A stretch of 43,644 nt of DNA from contig JBAZFO010000001.1 in assembly GCA_041653315.1 (NCBI GenBank), positions 1-43,644 of the forward strand, given 5' to 3'. The notes under the pieces were generated by a model. That model was not told where the DNA came from. It saw only the letters and a program-made list of their open reading frames with translations, and searched no databases. This document shows, one piece after another, positions 18,294-26,907 of this stretch (positions are counted from its first letter, which is position 1; each line of letters starts with the position of its first letter). This stretch comes from Candidatus Micrarchaeia archaeon. Lineage in GTDB: Archaea; Micrarchaeota; Micrarchaeia; Anstonellales; JAHKLY01. The position numbers and the translations under genes are program-made.

Positions 18294-18980
18294 ATGAAAA
18301 TATATAAAATTTATGAAAAACTTAAAAAAAGTAAAAAAGCAGTTTTTACAATTAATGAGATTAGAAAAATCTCTGGAATACCAAATAAAAATACCGTAAT
18401 TTATGTTAACCGAATGATTGAAAAAAAATTACTAACAAGAATTGAAAGAAACAAATATACCATTTCAGATAATATATTTGTAAATGGTTCACAAATATTT
18501 GAACCTTGTTATCTCTAATTTAATTCAGGACTTTATTTACATAAGCAGCTTGATCAAATTATAAATATAGCACAGATAGTTTCTCCCAGAAATAAAAAAT
18601 CTTTTAACAGTTTTCAATTCATTAAAATAAAACCAAATAATTTTTTTGGATACTCCTGGATAGAATATGAAAATTCTTATATTCTTTTAGGAGATATTGA
18701 AAAAATTATTTTAGATATACTATATCTTCCCAAATACTCTAGAATTCAATATGCATTTAATGCAATTGATGAGTGTGATATACCAAAAATATTAAAATAT
18801 GTAAAAAAAATGGAAAATATAGCAGTTAAAAAAAGGATAGGATATTTATTAGAATTAAAGGGGATAAAAACAAATCTTTATAAAAATTTAAAAAATTGGC
18901 ATAAATTAAATCCGAATATTAAAAATAAAGGGAAATATAATAAAAAATGGAAAATGTGGATAAATGAGGAGATAAAATGA
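18294..18980 (+). pseudogene. AbiEi-like antitoxin gene interrupted by one in-frame TAA
   Basis: Read in one frame, 18294-18980 has 229 codons with a single internal stop, TAA at 18516-18518. All 153 codons between that stop and the terminal TGA are open. The N-terminal 74 residues form a winged helix (FTINEIRKISGIPNKNTVIY). The continuation after the stop (FNSGLYLHKQLDQI) fits the AbiEi domain pattern, where this place is usually 'S-x-x-S-A-L-x-x-H'. TCA (Ser) to TAA is one base change. The gene ends in an ATGA overlap with the AbiEii-like toxin gene. This may be a recent null allele, a sequencing error, or a gene expressed as two pieces (DNA-binding fragment plus a reinitiated part). Confidence 0.8.
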
Positions 18981-19744
18981 TGACAAAAGAAGAATTAATA
19001 GAATTAACTAAAAAAACAAAAATGAAACTTTATCAACAAGAAAAACATTATATGCAAACTATAATCCTCAATGCAATTTATTCAAAAATTGGTAAAGAAC
19101 TTGTTTTTAAAGGAGGAACTGCATTAATGTTTTTTTATGGAATTGAAAGATTTTCTGAGGATTTAGATTTTACATTAAATGGTGAAATTGATATTAATAA
19201 AATAAAAAAAGAAATTATGTTAAAACTAGAATTACTTAATTTTAAACCAGAAATTAAAGATATAAAAACAAAAACAGGAATAAATTTTAGAATAAGTGTT
19301 CAAGGGCCTTTATATACTTCTGAAATAAGCAGATGTTATGTAAAAATAGAAATTAGTGATAGACAAGACATAAAATTAAAACCAATTTTAAAAGAAATCT
19401 CTCCTTATTATAATGAAATTCCTCCATTTACAGTTTTTATTATGAATCCAGTAGAAATAACAAGTGAAAAAATAAGAGCAATAATAAAAAGAAATTATGC
19501 AAGAGATGTTTATGATTTATATTACCTAATAAAAAAAGAGTACAGACCAAAAAAAGAATTAGTTAATATAAAAATGGAATATTATAATGAAAAGTTTGAT
19601 TTAAAAATATTTAAAAAAGCTCTACAAAATAAAAAAGAAATTTGGAATTCAGAATTAGATTCAATATTATTGAATAATATTCCGTCATTTATTGAATGTA
19701 AAAAAACTATTTTAACTAATTTATTTGGGGATGAAAATGATTAA
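18977..19744 (+). CDS. AbiEii/AbiGii-family nucleotidyltransferase toxin
   Basis: 255 residues. The nucleotidyltransferase signature is clear: FKGGTALMFFYGIERFSEDL continuing DF, i.e. Gly-Gly-Thr at about 46-48 and the metal-binding Asp-Leu-Asp at 62-64. Conserved downstream segments include EITSEKIRAI and YARDVYDLYYL. Family members (AbiEii, MenT) are type IV or related toxins that transfer nucleotides, in MenT's case to tRNA acceptor ends. Two consecutive ATGs (18977, 18980) are possible starts; the first overlaps the antitoxin stop. The antitoxin frame upstream is broken by one stop codon although this gene is intact. The last codons overlap the next gene, tying it to a metabolic operon. 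Confidence 0.92.
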   Translation: MMTKEELIELTKKTKMKLYQQEKHYMQTIILNAIYSKIGKELVFKGGTALMFFYGIERFSEDLDFTLNGEIDINKIKKEIMLKLELLNFKPEIKDIKTKTGINFRISVQGPLYTSEISRCYVKIEISDRQDIKLKPILKEISPYYNEIPPFTVFIMNPVEITSEKIRAIIKRNYARDVYDLYYLIKKEYRPKKELVNIKMEYYNEKFDLKIFKKALQNKKEIWNSELDSILLNNIPSFIECKKTILTNLFGDEND

Positions 19745-20384
19745 ATTAGATTTACATATTCACACTATATATTCAAAAGATTCCTTAAATTCATTAGAAG
19801 ACATAATAAAAACATGTGAAGAAAAAAATATAATACCTGCAATAACAGACCATGATTCTATAAAAGCAGTAGAAAAAATAAAACAAAAATATCCTAATTT
19901 TAGATTTATACCGGGAATTGAAATTAAAACAAAAGAAGGAGAAATAATCGGATTGTTTTGTAGTAAAAAGATAAATCCTGGTTTAACTGCTAAAAAAACT
20001 ATTGAATTAATACACAAACAAAAAGGATTAGCAATAGCAGTTCATCCATTTTCAAAATATAGGAATGGGTTAAATAATAAAAAATTGATTAAAACGTGTG
20101 ATATTATAGAAGTATTTAACAGCAGATCAACAAAAGAAGAAAATCAAAAAGCAGAAGAATTTGCAATAAAACACAAAATGATCAAATGTGTTGGAAGTGA
20201 TGCGCATTTTATATTTGAAATTGGAAATGCTTACCAAGAAATAGAAAATTTTAAAGACTCAAAAGATTTTCTAAAAAAATTAAAAAAAGCTAAATTCTAT
20301 AAAAAACAATCTCCTATATATGTTCATGGAACTACTACAATAATAAAATATTATAAAAAATTAAGAGGAATAAAAAATGAATGA
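19737..20384 (+). CDS. PHP-domain metal-dependent phosphoesterase
   Basis: 216 residues when started at ATG 19737. The protein then begins MIKLDLHIHTIYSKDS with the His-x-His metal ligands at positions 7 and 9, as in the PHP family. Further ligand motifs are ITDHDSI (about 37-43), GIEIKT, AVHPFSK and GSDAHF. Such proteins hydrolyse phosphate esters; small archaeal ones are often nucleotide or histidinol-phosphate phosphatase-like, but the substrate is unclear. ATG 19731 and TTG 19725 are upstream alternatives. It overlaps both the preceding toxin gene and the following reductase gene by 8 bases, so it lies in a coupled operon. Confidence 0.9.
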   Translation: MIKLDLHIHTIYSKDSLNSLEDIIKTCEEKNIIPAITDHDSIKAVEKIKQKYPNFRFIPGIEIKTKEGEIIGLFCSKKINPGLTAKKTIELIHKQKGLAIAVHPFSKYRNGLNNKKLIKTCDIIEVFNSRSTKEENQKAEEFAIKHKMIKCVGSDAHFIFEIGNAYQEIENFKDSKDFLKKLKKAKFYKKQSPIYVHGTTTIIKYYKKLRGIKNE

Positions 20385-21414
20385 TGTCCACATAATTGGA
20401 GCAGGACCAGTAGGATGCTTTTCAGCAATTTACGCATTAAAAAATAATTTAGATATTTTAATTTCTGAAGAGCATAAAGAAATAGGATTACCTGTTAAAT
20501 GCTCTGGATTAATATCTCAAAAAGCAGTAGATTTTTTATCTAAAGAGATAAATATAAAAAAATGTATAAAAAGAAAATTCACAAAAGCAGAAGTTAATTT
20601 TGGAAAAGATAAAATTGAATTAAACGCAAAGCAACCGATGTTTTTAATTGATAGAAAATTATTCGATATTTTATGTGCTGAAAAAGCAGAAAAAGAAGGA
20701 GTTAAAATAGAATTAAATAAAAAAATAAAAAACAATTACAAAGCAAACACAATTATTGGTGCAGACGGCCCTTTATCAAATACGGCAGAATATTTTAATT
20801 TTCCTAAAATAAATAAATTTATTTCAACACAGCAGGCAATAATAAAAAATAAAAATGAAAATGTAATACAAATATTTTTATCTCAAAAATATATACCTGG
20901 ATTTTTTGGATGGAGTATACCTCAAAATGAAGAAGAAGAAGAAATAGGATTAGGAATTAGATTACCAAATAATGGTAAAACAGCTATGGATTATTTAAAA
21001 AAGAAGCTAAGTATAAAACAAAAATTAAATTTAATTGGTGGATTAATTCCACATGAAATAAGAAAAACTACATATAAAAGAATAGATAAAAAAGAAATAA
21101 TTTTAGTAGGAGATTCAGCTGGGCAAGTAAAAAGAACCACAGGTGGAGGAATTTACTATGGGTGTTTATGTGCTAAAATAGCTGGTGAAAATATTAATCA
21201 ATTAAAAACTTATGAAAATACTTGGAGAGAAAAATATGAAAAAGATTTGAAAATGCTTTCATTTATAAGAAGTTTTATGAATATTCAAAATGATTTAACA
21301 TTAAAAGCAGGGTTAAAGAGTTTTAAAGTTTTGGGAATAGAAAGATTAATAGAAAAACACGGAGACCCAGATTCAATGGAGTCTATAATTAACAGTATAA
21401 TAAAGAGGAATTAA
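20377..21414 (+). CDS. Geranylgeranyl reductase-family flavoprotein
   Basis: 345 residues. The FAD-binding N-terminus is VHIIGAGPVGCFSAIYAL (Gly-x-Gly-x-x-Gly). It is followed by the family segment GLPVKCSGLISQKAV, and later by ILVGDSAGQVKRTTGGGIYYG, the second FAD motif of geranylgeranyl reductases. Archaeal members saturate the isoprenoid chains of ether lipids (digeranylgeranylglycerophospholipid) or polyprenols. The neighbouring uppS gene, one base downstream, makes polyprenyl diphosphate, so reducing a polyprenol carrier is another attractive role. The start overlaps the preceding gene by 8 bases. Confidence 0.9.
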   Translation: MNDVHIIGAGPVGCFSAIYALKNNLDILISEEHKEIGLPVKCSGLISQKAVDFLSKEINIKKCIKRKFTKAEVNFGKDKIELNAKQPMFLIDRKLFDILCAEKAEKEGVKIELNKKIKNNYKANTIIGADGPLSNTAEYFNFPKINKFISTQQAIIKNKNENVIQIFLSQKYIPGFFGWSIPQNEEEEEIGLGIRLPNNGKTAMDYLKKKLSIKQKLNLIGGLIPHEIRKTTYKRIDKKEIILVGDSAGQVKRTTGGGIYYGCLCAKIAGENINQLKTYENTWREKYEKDLKMLSFIRSFMNIQNDLTLKAGLKSFKVLGIERLIEKHGDPDSMESIINSIIKRN

Positions 21415-21415
21415 A

Positions 21416-22090
21416 ATGGAAAAACCAACACATATTGCAATTATACCTGATGGAAATAGAAGATGGGCAAAAGAAAATAAATTAGATTATATTTTAGGAC
21501 ATAAAAAAGGAACTGAAGTTCTAAGACAATTATTAGATTGGACAGGAGAATTAAATATACCTATATTAAGTATTTGGGGTTTTTCAACTGAAAATTTTAA
21601 TAGAAATGAAAATGAAGTAAATTATTTATTTAATTTATTTAATGAAAAAATTGATGAATATCTAAAAGAACATGAAAAATATAAAGCAAAAATAAGATTC
21701 ATTGGAGACAGAAGTAAATTTTCTAAAGAATTCACAAAAAAAATTGAAAAAGTAGAAGAATTAACAAAAAACAATAAAGATTTTCAATTAAATATTTTAT
21801 TAAATTATGGAGGAAGAGAAGAAATTATAAAAATAATAAAAGAATTAAAAAATACTAAAGAAGAAACTACTGAAAAATTAATAGAAGACCATCTATATAC
21901 TAATGGAATTCCTGATCCAGATTTAATAATACGAACCTCTGGAGAAAAAAGATTAAGTGGTTTAATGCCCTGGCAGTCAGTATACAGCGAATTATATTTT
22001 ATAAATAAATTATGGCCAGATTTTACAAAAGAAGATCTAGAAAAAGCCATTGAAGAATATGGAAATAGAAAAAGAAGGTTTGGAAAATGA
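21416..22090 (+). CDS. uppS: Cis-prenyltransferase (undecaprenyl diphosphate synthase family)
   Basis: 224 residues. It condenses isopentenyl units in cis to make the polyprenyl carrier for glycans. Motifs in order: AIIPDGNRRWAK with the catalytic Asp and Asn, GHKKGTEVLRQLLDW, SIWGFSTENFNR, then DPDLIIRTSGEKRLSGLMPW, YSELYFI and YGNRKRRFG at the C-terminus. It is compact for an archaeal member but complete. The product would feed the MraY-like transferase and AglB of the glycosylation locus upstream. The stop overlaps the DUF192 gene start by four bases, and the reductase-family gene ends one base before it. Confidence 0.95.
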   Translation: MEKPTHIAIIPDGNRRWAKENKLDYILGHKKGTEVLRQLLDWTGELNIPILSIWGFSTENFNRNENEVNYLFNLFNEKIDEYLKEHEKYKAKIRFIGDRSKFSKEFTKKIEKVEELTKNNKDFQLNILLNYGGREEIIKIIKELKNTKEETTEKLIEDHLYTNGIPDPDLIIRTSGEKRLSGLMPWQSVYSELYFINKLWPDFTKEDLEKAIEEYGNRKRRFGK

Positions 22091-22404
22091 TTATCCAAAT
22101 AGATGAGATAGCAAATACATTTTTTTCAAAGGTAAGGGGTTTAATGTTCAGAAAAAATCCTAAAAGAATATTATTTATTTTTGATAAAGAAGGTATCTAT
22201 TCCATTCACTCTTTTTTTGTGTTTTTTAAATTTGATGCTATTTATTTAGATAAAAATATGAAAATCGTAGAAATTTTTAAAAACATAAAACCATTTACTC
22301 CTTTAATAAAACCTACTAAAAAAGCTAAATATTTGTTGGAAATGGAAGTAGAAAGTGTTAAAAAGCTTAATTTACATAAAAATATCACTATTAAAACAAA
22401 ATAG
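22087..22404 (+). CDS. DUF192-family protein
   Basis: 105 residues of the DUF192 (COG1430) fold. The family pattern is visible: SKVRGLMFRKNPKRILFIFD near the start, HSFFVFFKFDAIYLDKNMKI in the middle (the usual 'MxxFPIDVxFLD' segment with FK in place of FP), and AKYLLEME near the end. Members are small beta-barrel proteins, often exported in bacteria; here no signal peptide is seen. Function is not established in general. It overlaps uppS by four bases and is followed 11 bases later by the pilus ATPase gene. Confidence 0.85.
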   Translation: MIIQIDEIANTFFSKVRGLMFRKNPKRILFIFDKEGIYSIHSFFVFFKFDAIYLDKNMKIVEIFKNIKPFTPLIKPTKKAKYLLEMEVESVKKLNLHKNITIKTK

Positions 22405-22415
22405 TGGTGTGTTTT

Positions 22416-23780
22416 ATGCTAGGTTGGGTAATAAAAAAAGAAGAAGTAGATTATGTCTTAAACTTACCAAAACTAAGTATTGATGAAGAAAAAGTTATTT
22501 ATGAGGTAGAAACTCTATTCAAAGAAGCTTCGAAATACGAAGACATAGATTCAAAAGAAAAAGCAAGAGAAAAAATAAAAAAAATAATTAAATTACATTT
22601 AACAGATAATCATATTCAAGCAGATAATGACCAATTAGAATATTTAACAGAAACTGCAACTGCACATATTTTTGGTTTTGGGTTTTTAGATAAATTACTA
22701 CAAGATGATAATATTGAAGAGATTGCAATAATAGGATTGGATAAACCTGTTTATGTATATTTAAGAGATAAAGGATGGCAAAAAACTAATGGATATTTTA
22801 CAGATTTAGATCTAATATTAGATATAATTAATAAAATGGCAAGACAATTAGGGAGAAGAATTACATATCAAAATCCAAAATTAAGTGCTATTTTACCAGA
22901 CGGCTCAAGATTACATGCATCTATTCCTACTATTTCAAATACAGAGATAACAATAAGAAAAACAAAAGAGAATCCATTTACTATATTAGATCTAATAAAT
23001 TATAAAACTATAAATGAGGAAGCATTAGCTTTATTATGGGTATTCATGCAGGCTGATTTATCAGTATTAATTTCAGGAAATACTGCAAGTGGAAAAACAA
23101 CCTCTTTAAATGCATTATTTTCATTCATTCCATTAAATGAAAGAGTTTTAATTACTGAAGAAACACCAGAAATAAATATACCACACGAACACAAAGTCAA
23201 TATGATTGCAAATTATGAATTGGGAATATCAATAAGTTCTCTAGTATCTGATAATTTAAGAATGAGACCAGATAGAGTAATTGTTGGAGAAGTAAGAAAT
23301 ACAGAAGAAGTACAAGCATTGATAGACACGATTTTAAGCGGACAAGCAAGAGGCAGTTATGCTACTTTTCACGCCCAATCTGCACATGAAACTTTAAGAA
23401 GACTGCATTCATTGGGAGTATTAGATATTGATTTACAATCAATTGATTTAATTATTGTTCAAAGAAGAATGATGAAATATGATATCAAAAAAAGAGAATC
23501 AAAAGAAATAAGGAGAATAATAGAAATATCTGAAGTTGATAAAGAAAATCCTATGAAAACAAACTATTTATTTGAATATGATTATGAAAAAGACATTCTA
23601 AAAAAGAAATATAAAAATTCAATGTTAATTGAAAAAATTAGAAAAAGTTTAGGGTTAACAGAAGAAGAATTAGAAGAAGAATTAAGAATAAGAACTGAAT
23701 TTTTGAAAAAAATTAAAAAACAAAACTTAAATTTTGTGGATTCTGTAAAAGAAATACAAAATTTTGTCTTTAAAAAGTGA
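22416..23780 (+). CDS. TadA-like type II/IV secretion ATPase
   Basis: 454 residues when started at ATG 22416, which has GTGGTG upstream; GTG 22404 is the longer alternative. It is a hexameric ATPase of the TadA/VirB11/GspE group that powers type IV pilus-like filaments. Walker A is SGNTASGKTTSLN, the Asp box is ITEETPEINI, Walker B is RMRPDRVIVGEVR and the His box is GSYATFHAQSAHETLRRL, all intact. An N-terminal region of about 150 residues precedes the motor. The next gene encodes the matching membrane platform. No pilin gene or prepilin peptidase is seen in the window. Confidence 0.93.
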   Translation: MLGWVIKKEEVDYVLNLPKLSIDEEKVIYEVETLFKEASKYEDIDSKEKAREKIKKIIKLHLTDNHIQADNDQLEYLTETATAHIFGFGFLDKLLQDDNIEEIAIIGLDKPVYVYLRDKGWQKTNGYFTDLDLILDIINKMARQLGRRITYQNPKLSAILPDGSRLHASIPTISNTEITIRKTKENPFTILDLINYKTINEEALALLWVFMQADLSVLISGNTASGKTTSLNALFSFIPLNERVLITEETPEINIPHEHKVNMIANYELGISISSLVSDNLRMRPDRVIVGEVRNTEEVQALIDTILSGQARGSYATFHAQSAHETLRRLHSLGVLDIDLQSIDLIIVQRRMMKYDIKKRESKEIRRIIEISEVDKENPMKTNYLFEYDYEKDILKKKYKNSMLIEKIRKSLGLTEEELEEELRIRTEFLKKIKKQNLNFVDSVKEIQNFVFKK

Positions 23781-23785
23781 GAATA

Positions 23786-25516
23786 ATGAAATTAGAAAAA
23801 ATTGTTAAAAAATTTGAAAATATTCCATTAAGACGTCTTTTTTCTGAAAAATCATTAGAAACTTTAAAAATAGATATTAAAAAAGCAGATTTAAATTTTG
23901 AACCAAGAACATTTATGTGTTTTTGTTTAGCTTCTTCGTTATTATTAGGAAGTATAATTTTCTTTATACTAACAGTAATTGGATTTTTTATGTATGGTAT
24001 AATTATTGGATTAATATTTTTTGCAATTTCTTTTTTTGGATTGAAATCAATACCAAAAATAGAAAAAAAGAAAAGAGCAGAATTGTTTGAAGCAGATTTA
24101 CCTTTAGTTTTAAGATCAATTGCAATTCAATTAGAAATTAATATGGCTTTTGAAAAAACAATTGAATATGTTGTAGATTCAAAATACAATATTTCATATG
24201 AATTTGAAAGAGTTCTAAAAGAAATAAAAGCAGGTGCAAGTATACCAAAAGCATTTACTCATATGACAGAAAGAATTGAATCTACAATTATAAAAAGAGC
24301 AATAAATCAATTAATAATTACTTATGAAAGAGGAGGAAAAGGAGATTCATTAAAAAGAATAGCAAATGAATTAATTGATATTCAATTTTCAAAATTAAAA
24401 GAATTTGAATCTAAATTATCATTTATTGGATTAATGTTCATAGCTGTTGCATGTTTAATTCCTGCTTTTTTTCAAATATTTATAATAATTGGGGGAATGA
24501 TGCTTCCAATAAATATAGAACCAATACATTTATGGATAATGTTTTTGTTTGTTTTTCCTTTTTTTGATTTGATAATCATCTTTATTATAAAATTAAAAAC
24601 CCCAACTGCAACAGACTTAAGAAATTCCAATATAAAAAAGGATATTCATCAAATTGAAAGATATTTAAATGAAATAAATTTCCCATTTAAATTTAAAAAA
24701 TTAATGATTATTTCAATTATTTTATCAAGTATTCTTGGAATTATTTTTATTTATCTCTCTTTAACTTTTTCTAATTTATTTATAGTCTTTGCTTTTTTAG
24801 CTTTCTTGTTTCCTATTTTAATTTATTTATATCTATCATATAAAATAGAAAAAAGAACTTTGCAAATGGAACATTCATTGCCTGATTTATTATTTCAAGC
24901 TGCCTCATTCCAAAAAGGTGCTGGAACAGAAGAACCAATAAAACAAATGTCTAGATATGACTATGGTCCCCTATCAAAAGAATATTCAATTGCATACAGA
25001 CAAATAAAAGCAGGATTAAGTATTGAAACTGCTTTGACAAATATGTATGAAAGAAATGCTTCACCATTAATTGAAAGAGCAAATAAAATGCTTATTTATG
25101 GTTTTCAAACAGGCGCAGATATGTATCAAGCTTTAAGAGAAACTGCTGAAGATATGTTCTCTTTATTTTCATTAATAAGAGAAAGAAGGGCAGTATTATC
25201 TTTACAAAAATATACTATTTTAATTGGCGGTGCTATCTTAGTTCCATTAATTTTAGGAATTGTAATGCAGGTAGTTGGCGGATTAAATCTAAGTTTAATA
25301 ATGGATTATTTAGGTCAAAAAGTAGATACCAAAGCAATTTATGAAACAAGTCTTATGGTGATTCCTATTTACTTAATTATATACTCATTATTATCAAGTT
25401 ATATGATTGCTGATCAAGAAGGAGAACCAAAAAAAGCAATTATATATTTTATGTTTATGGCAATTATTTCATTTTTATTATTTAATATCTTCTCATCTAC
25501 TCCTTTAATCTCTTAA
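23786..25516 (+). CDS. TadC-like type IV pilus assembly platform protein
   Basis: 576 residues from ATG 23786; GTG 23777 is possible but less likely. It is an archaeal double T2SSF protein: two related cytosolic helical domains, each followed by membrane helices. The first domain has ADLPLVLRSIAIQLEINMAF and GASIPKAFTHM; the second has HSLPDLLFQAASFQ and KAGLSIETALTNM. About eight membrane helices are evident. It would anchor the TadA-like ATPase encoded just upstream and transmit its motion to a pilin-like filament. It ends the long operon that starts with the AbiE pair. Confidence 0.92.
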   Translation: MKLEKIVKKFENIPLRRLFSEKSLETLKIDIKKADLNFEPRTFMCFCLASSLLLGSIIFFILTVIGFFMYGIIIGLIFFAISFFGLKSIPKIEKKKRAELFEADLPLVLRSIAIQLEINMAFEKTIEYVVDSKYNISYEFERVLKEIKAGASIPKAFTHMTERIESTIIKRAINQLIITYERGGKGDSLKRIANELIDIQFSKLKEFESKLSFIGLMFIAVACLIPAFFQIFIIIGGMMLPINIEPIHLWIMFLFVFPFFDLIIIFIIKLKTPTATDLRNSNIKKDIHQIERYLNEINFPFKFKKLMIISIILSSILGIIFIYLSLTFSNLFIVFAFLAFLFPILIYLYLSYKIEKRTLQMEHSLPDLLFQAASFQKGAGTEEPIKQMSRYDYGPLSKEYSIAYRQIKAGLSIETALTNMYERNASPLIERANKMLIYGFQTGADMYQALRETAEDMFSLFSLIRERRAVLSLQKYTILIGGAILVPLILGIVMQVVGGLNLSLIMDYLGQKVDTKAIYETSLMVIPIYLIIYSLLSSYMIADQEGEPKKAIIYFMFMAIISFLLFNIFSSTPLIS

Positions 25517-25529
25517 AAATAAAGGCAAA

Positions 25530-25575
25530 TTTATAAAACTTAGTATTGTATTCAAAACATAATACTAAGGAGGTC
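25530..25575 (+). promoter_or_regulatory. Promoter with inverted repeat and strong ribosome binding site before the PAC2 gene
   Basis: TATA box TTTATAAA (25530-25537) is followed by an 8-bp perfect inverted repeat, TTAGTATT (25540-25547) and AATACTAA (25561-25568), spaced by 13 bases. Then comes AAGGAGGTC just ahead of the ATG at 25582. The repeat covers the expected transcription start near 25558, so it could be an operator. As RNA, the 3' arm would lie directly against the ribosome binding site. Confidence 0.5.
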
Positions 25576-25581
25576 ATACTA

Positions 25582-26328
25582 ATGGCGATAGAATTTATTA
25601 TAACTGAAAAAAAACCAGGATTAACAAAACCAATTTTACTTGAAGGTTTACCTGGATTAGGACTCGTTGGAACAATTGCTGCAAATTATATGGTAGAAAA
25701 ATTAAAAATGAAACCTTATGGTTATATAATAAGTGAAAAATTTCCTCCTTTAATCGCTGTCCATAATCATGTTCCTGAGTATCCAATAAGACTTTACTAT
25801 TCAAAACAACATAATTTAATTGTATTATTATCTGAATTTATAATCCCCTTATCTGCAGTAAAAGAACTATCTGATGAGATATATACTTTTTGTAAAAAAG
25901 AGAAAGTAAAACAAATAATTTCTTTAGGTAGTATAAATATTAAAGGAGCACAAGATACAGTATATATAATAACAAGTGATAAAAAAGACCTTGAAAAGAT
26001 AAAAAAATTAAAAAAAGTTGAACTAATAAAAGAAGGAGCAACAACTGGAGTTACTGCAATGTTATTGGCGAAGGGAGCTGTTGAGAAGTTACCTGTAATA
26101 TCTTTATTAGCAGAAGCTAATCCAGAATACGTTGACCCAAAAGCAGCTTCAATGGTATTACAAACTTTAAATTCTTTATTAAATTTGAAAATATGTACTG
26201 CACAATTAGATAAAGAAGCAAAAGAAATGGAAAAAAGAATTGAAGAGATTATACATAAAGGACAAGATGCACAAAAACAATACAAAGAAATAGAAGGTGG
26301 AGATAATTTTTCAAGTATGTATGGTTGA
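25582..26328 (+). CDS. PAC2-family protein (proteasome assembly chaperone-like)
   Basis: 248 residues. The start at 25582 is fixed by GGAGGTC eight bases upstream, not the longer frame opening at 25546. PAC2/COG2047 features are LLEGLPGLGLVGTIAANYMV at the N-terminus, SLGSINIKGAQDTVYIITS in the middle and EGATTGVTAMLLAKG followed by SLLAEANPEYVDPKAASMVL. The C-terminus is a charged helix (KEAKEMEKRIEEII). Archaeal PAC2 homologues are linked to proteasome assembly or ATP-grasp ligases; no proteasome gene is visible here. The next gene follows by nine bases. Confidence 0.9.
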   Translation: MAIEFIITEKKPGLTKPILLEGLPGLGLVGTIAANYMVEKLKMKPYGYIISEKFPPLIAVHNHVPEYPIRLYYSKQHNLIVLLSEFIIPLSAVKELSDEIYTFCKKEKVKQIISLGSINIKGAQDTVYIITSDKKDLEKIKKLKKVELIKEGATTGVTAMLLAKGAVEKLPVISLLAEANPEYVDPKAASMVLQTLNSLLNLKICTAQLDKEAKEMEKRIEEIIHKGQDAQKQYKEIEGGDNFSSMYG

Positions 26329-26337
26329 GGTGATGAA

Positions 26338-26784
26338 ATGAAAAAAATAATTTCGTTTATTTTTTGTTTTTTAATGGTTTTTGCTTTTGCATCAGAAATA
26401 ACTGGAAAAGATATAACTCAAGAACATCTAAATATGTTTAAACAAGAATACAACAAAAACATAAACCAAGTACCAGAAATTGCAATAAATTTATTTGGTA
26501 ATGAAAAAATGAATTTATATGTTAAAGACTATGAAAATAAACCCATATTTATAATAATGGAAAAAGGAAATATGGAAAATATTGGTTTTGGAGAACTTAA
26601 AGATAAAACTATGAATGTATATACAGATGAAGATACAATCAAAAAAATAGCAAATAATGAAATAACTTTTGCTGAAGCACTCCAATATAATAAAATAAGA
26701 TATGAAGGAATTGGAATAATTAATTCTATAAAAACCGGCATAGCAAATATTGGTATTACAATTTGGTCATGGTTTGTAAAATAA
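26338..26784 (+). CDS. Small secreted or membrane-tethered protein, possibly SCP2-like
   Basis: 148 residues. An N-terminal signal peptide is clear (MKKIISFIFCFLMVFAFA). The mature part has a pattern reminiscent of sterol-carrier SCP2-like domains: YTDEDTIKKIANNEITFAEA, then IRYEGIGIINSIKTG, where the family has 'acidic, helix, G/N-E, A, G-x-I-x-x-x-G'. The C-terminus (GIANIGITIWSWFVK) is hydrophobic and may anchor it. This comparison is from pattern only. A GAGGTGATG sequence immediately precedes the start. It lies nine bases after the PAC2 gene, so they share a transcript. Confidence 0.7.
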   Translation: MKKIISFIFCFLMVFAFASEITGKDITQEHLNMFKQEYNKNINQVPEIAINLFGNEKMNLYVKDYENKPIFIIMEKGNMENIGFGELKDKTMNVYTDEDTIKKIANNEITFAEALQYNKIRYEGIGIINSIKTGIANIGITIWSWFVK

Positions 26785-26795
26785 ACTAACAAAAG

Positions 26796-26806
26796 CTTTT
26801 TTAAAT
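26796..26806 (+). promoter_or_regulatory. TATA-like element upstream of tRNA-Leu
   Basis: TTTTTTAAATA lies about 60 bases before the partial tRNA-like copy at 26858 and 120 before tRNA-Leu. A transcript starting near 26826 would include both. No stronger promoter is seen between the partial copy and the tRNA. Confidence 0.4.
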
Positions 26807-26848
26807 ACATTTATTTATACAATATTTACTAATCACGTAGAGATTAAC

Positions 26849-26907
26849 ATATTAAATGCAGGGGTGGCGGTTATATTTGAACAAAGTTCAAATGCCCGCC
26901 ACCAATT
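26849..26907 (+). repeat. Partial 5' copy of tRNA-Leu forming a minihelix-like inverted repeat
   Basis: The 22 bases at 26849-26870 recur exactly at 26908-26929, the latter covering the upstream flank and first 13 bases of tRNA-Leu. In the first copy the tRNA sequence stops after GGTGGCGG. ATTTGAAC-aaa-GTTCAAAT then forms an 8-bp hairpin, and CCGCCACC (26896-26903) pairs perfectly with GGTGGCGG (26863-26870). The result is two stacked 8-bp helices, like a tRNA acceptor/T minihelix, with CCACCA at the 3' side. It may be a decayed tRNA duplicate, a processing or termination signal, or a small RNA. Confidence 0.7.

Noticed and set aside
18516..18518. Internal stop read as selenocysteine or pyrrolysine
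   Set aside because: The codon is TAA, not TGA or TAG, and no supporting element is seen. A frameshift is also excluded, because the same frame continues to the natural end.
25797..26285. A 162-codon minus-strand frame opposite the PAC2 gene
   Set aside because: It lies wholly opposite a recognised gene, lacks a ribosome binding site, and its Ser/Phe-rich composition is typical of an antisense shadow.
26858..26907. Split tRNA half as in Nanoarchaeum
   Set aside because: Only 13 bases of the tRNA are copied, the 3' part does not correspond to another tRNA half, and a complete tRNA-Leu follows.
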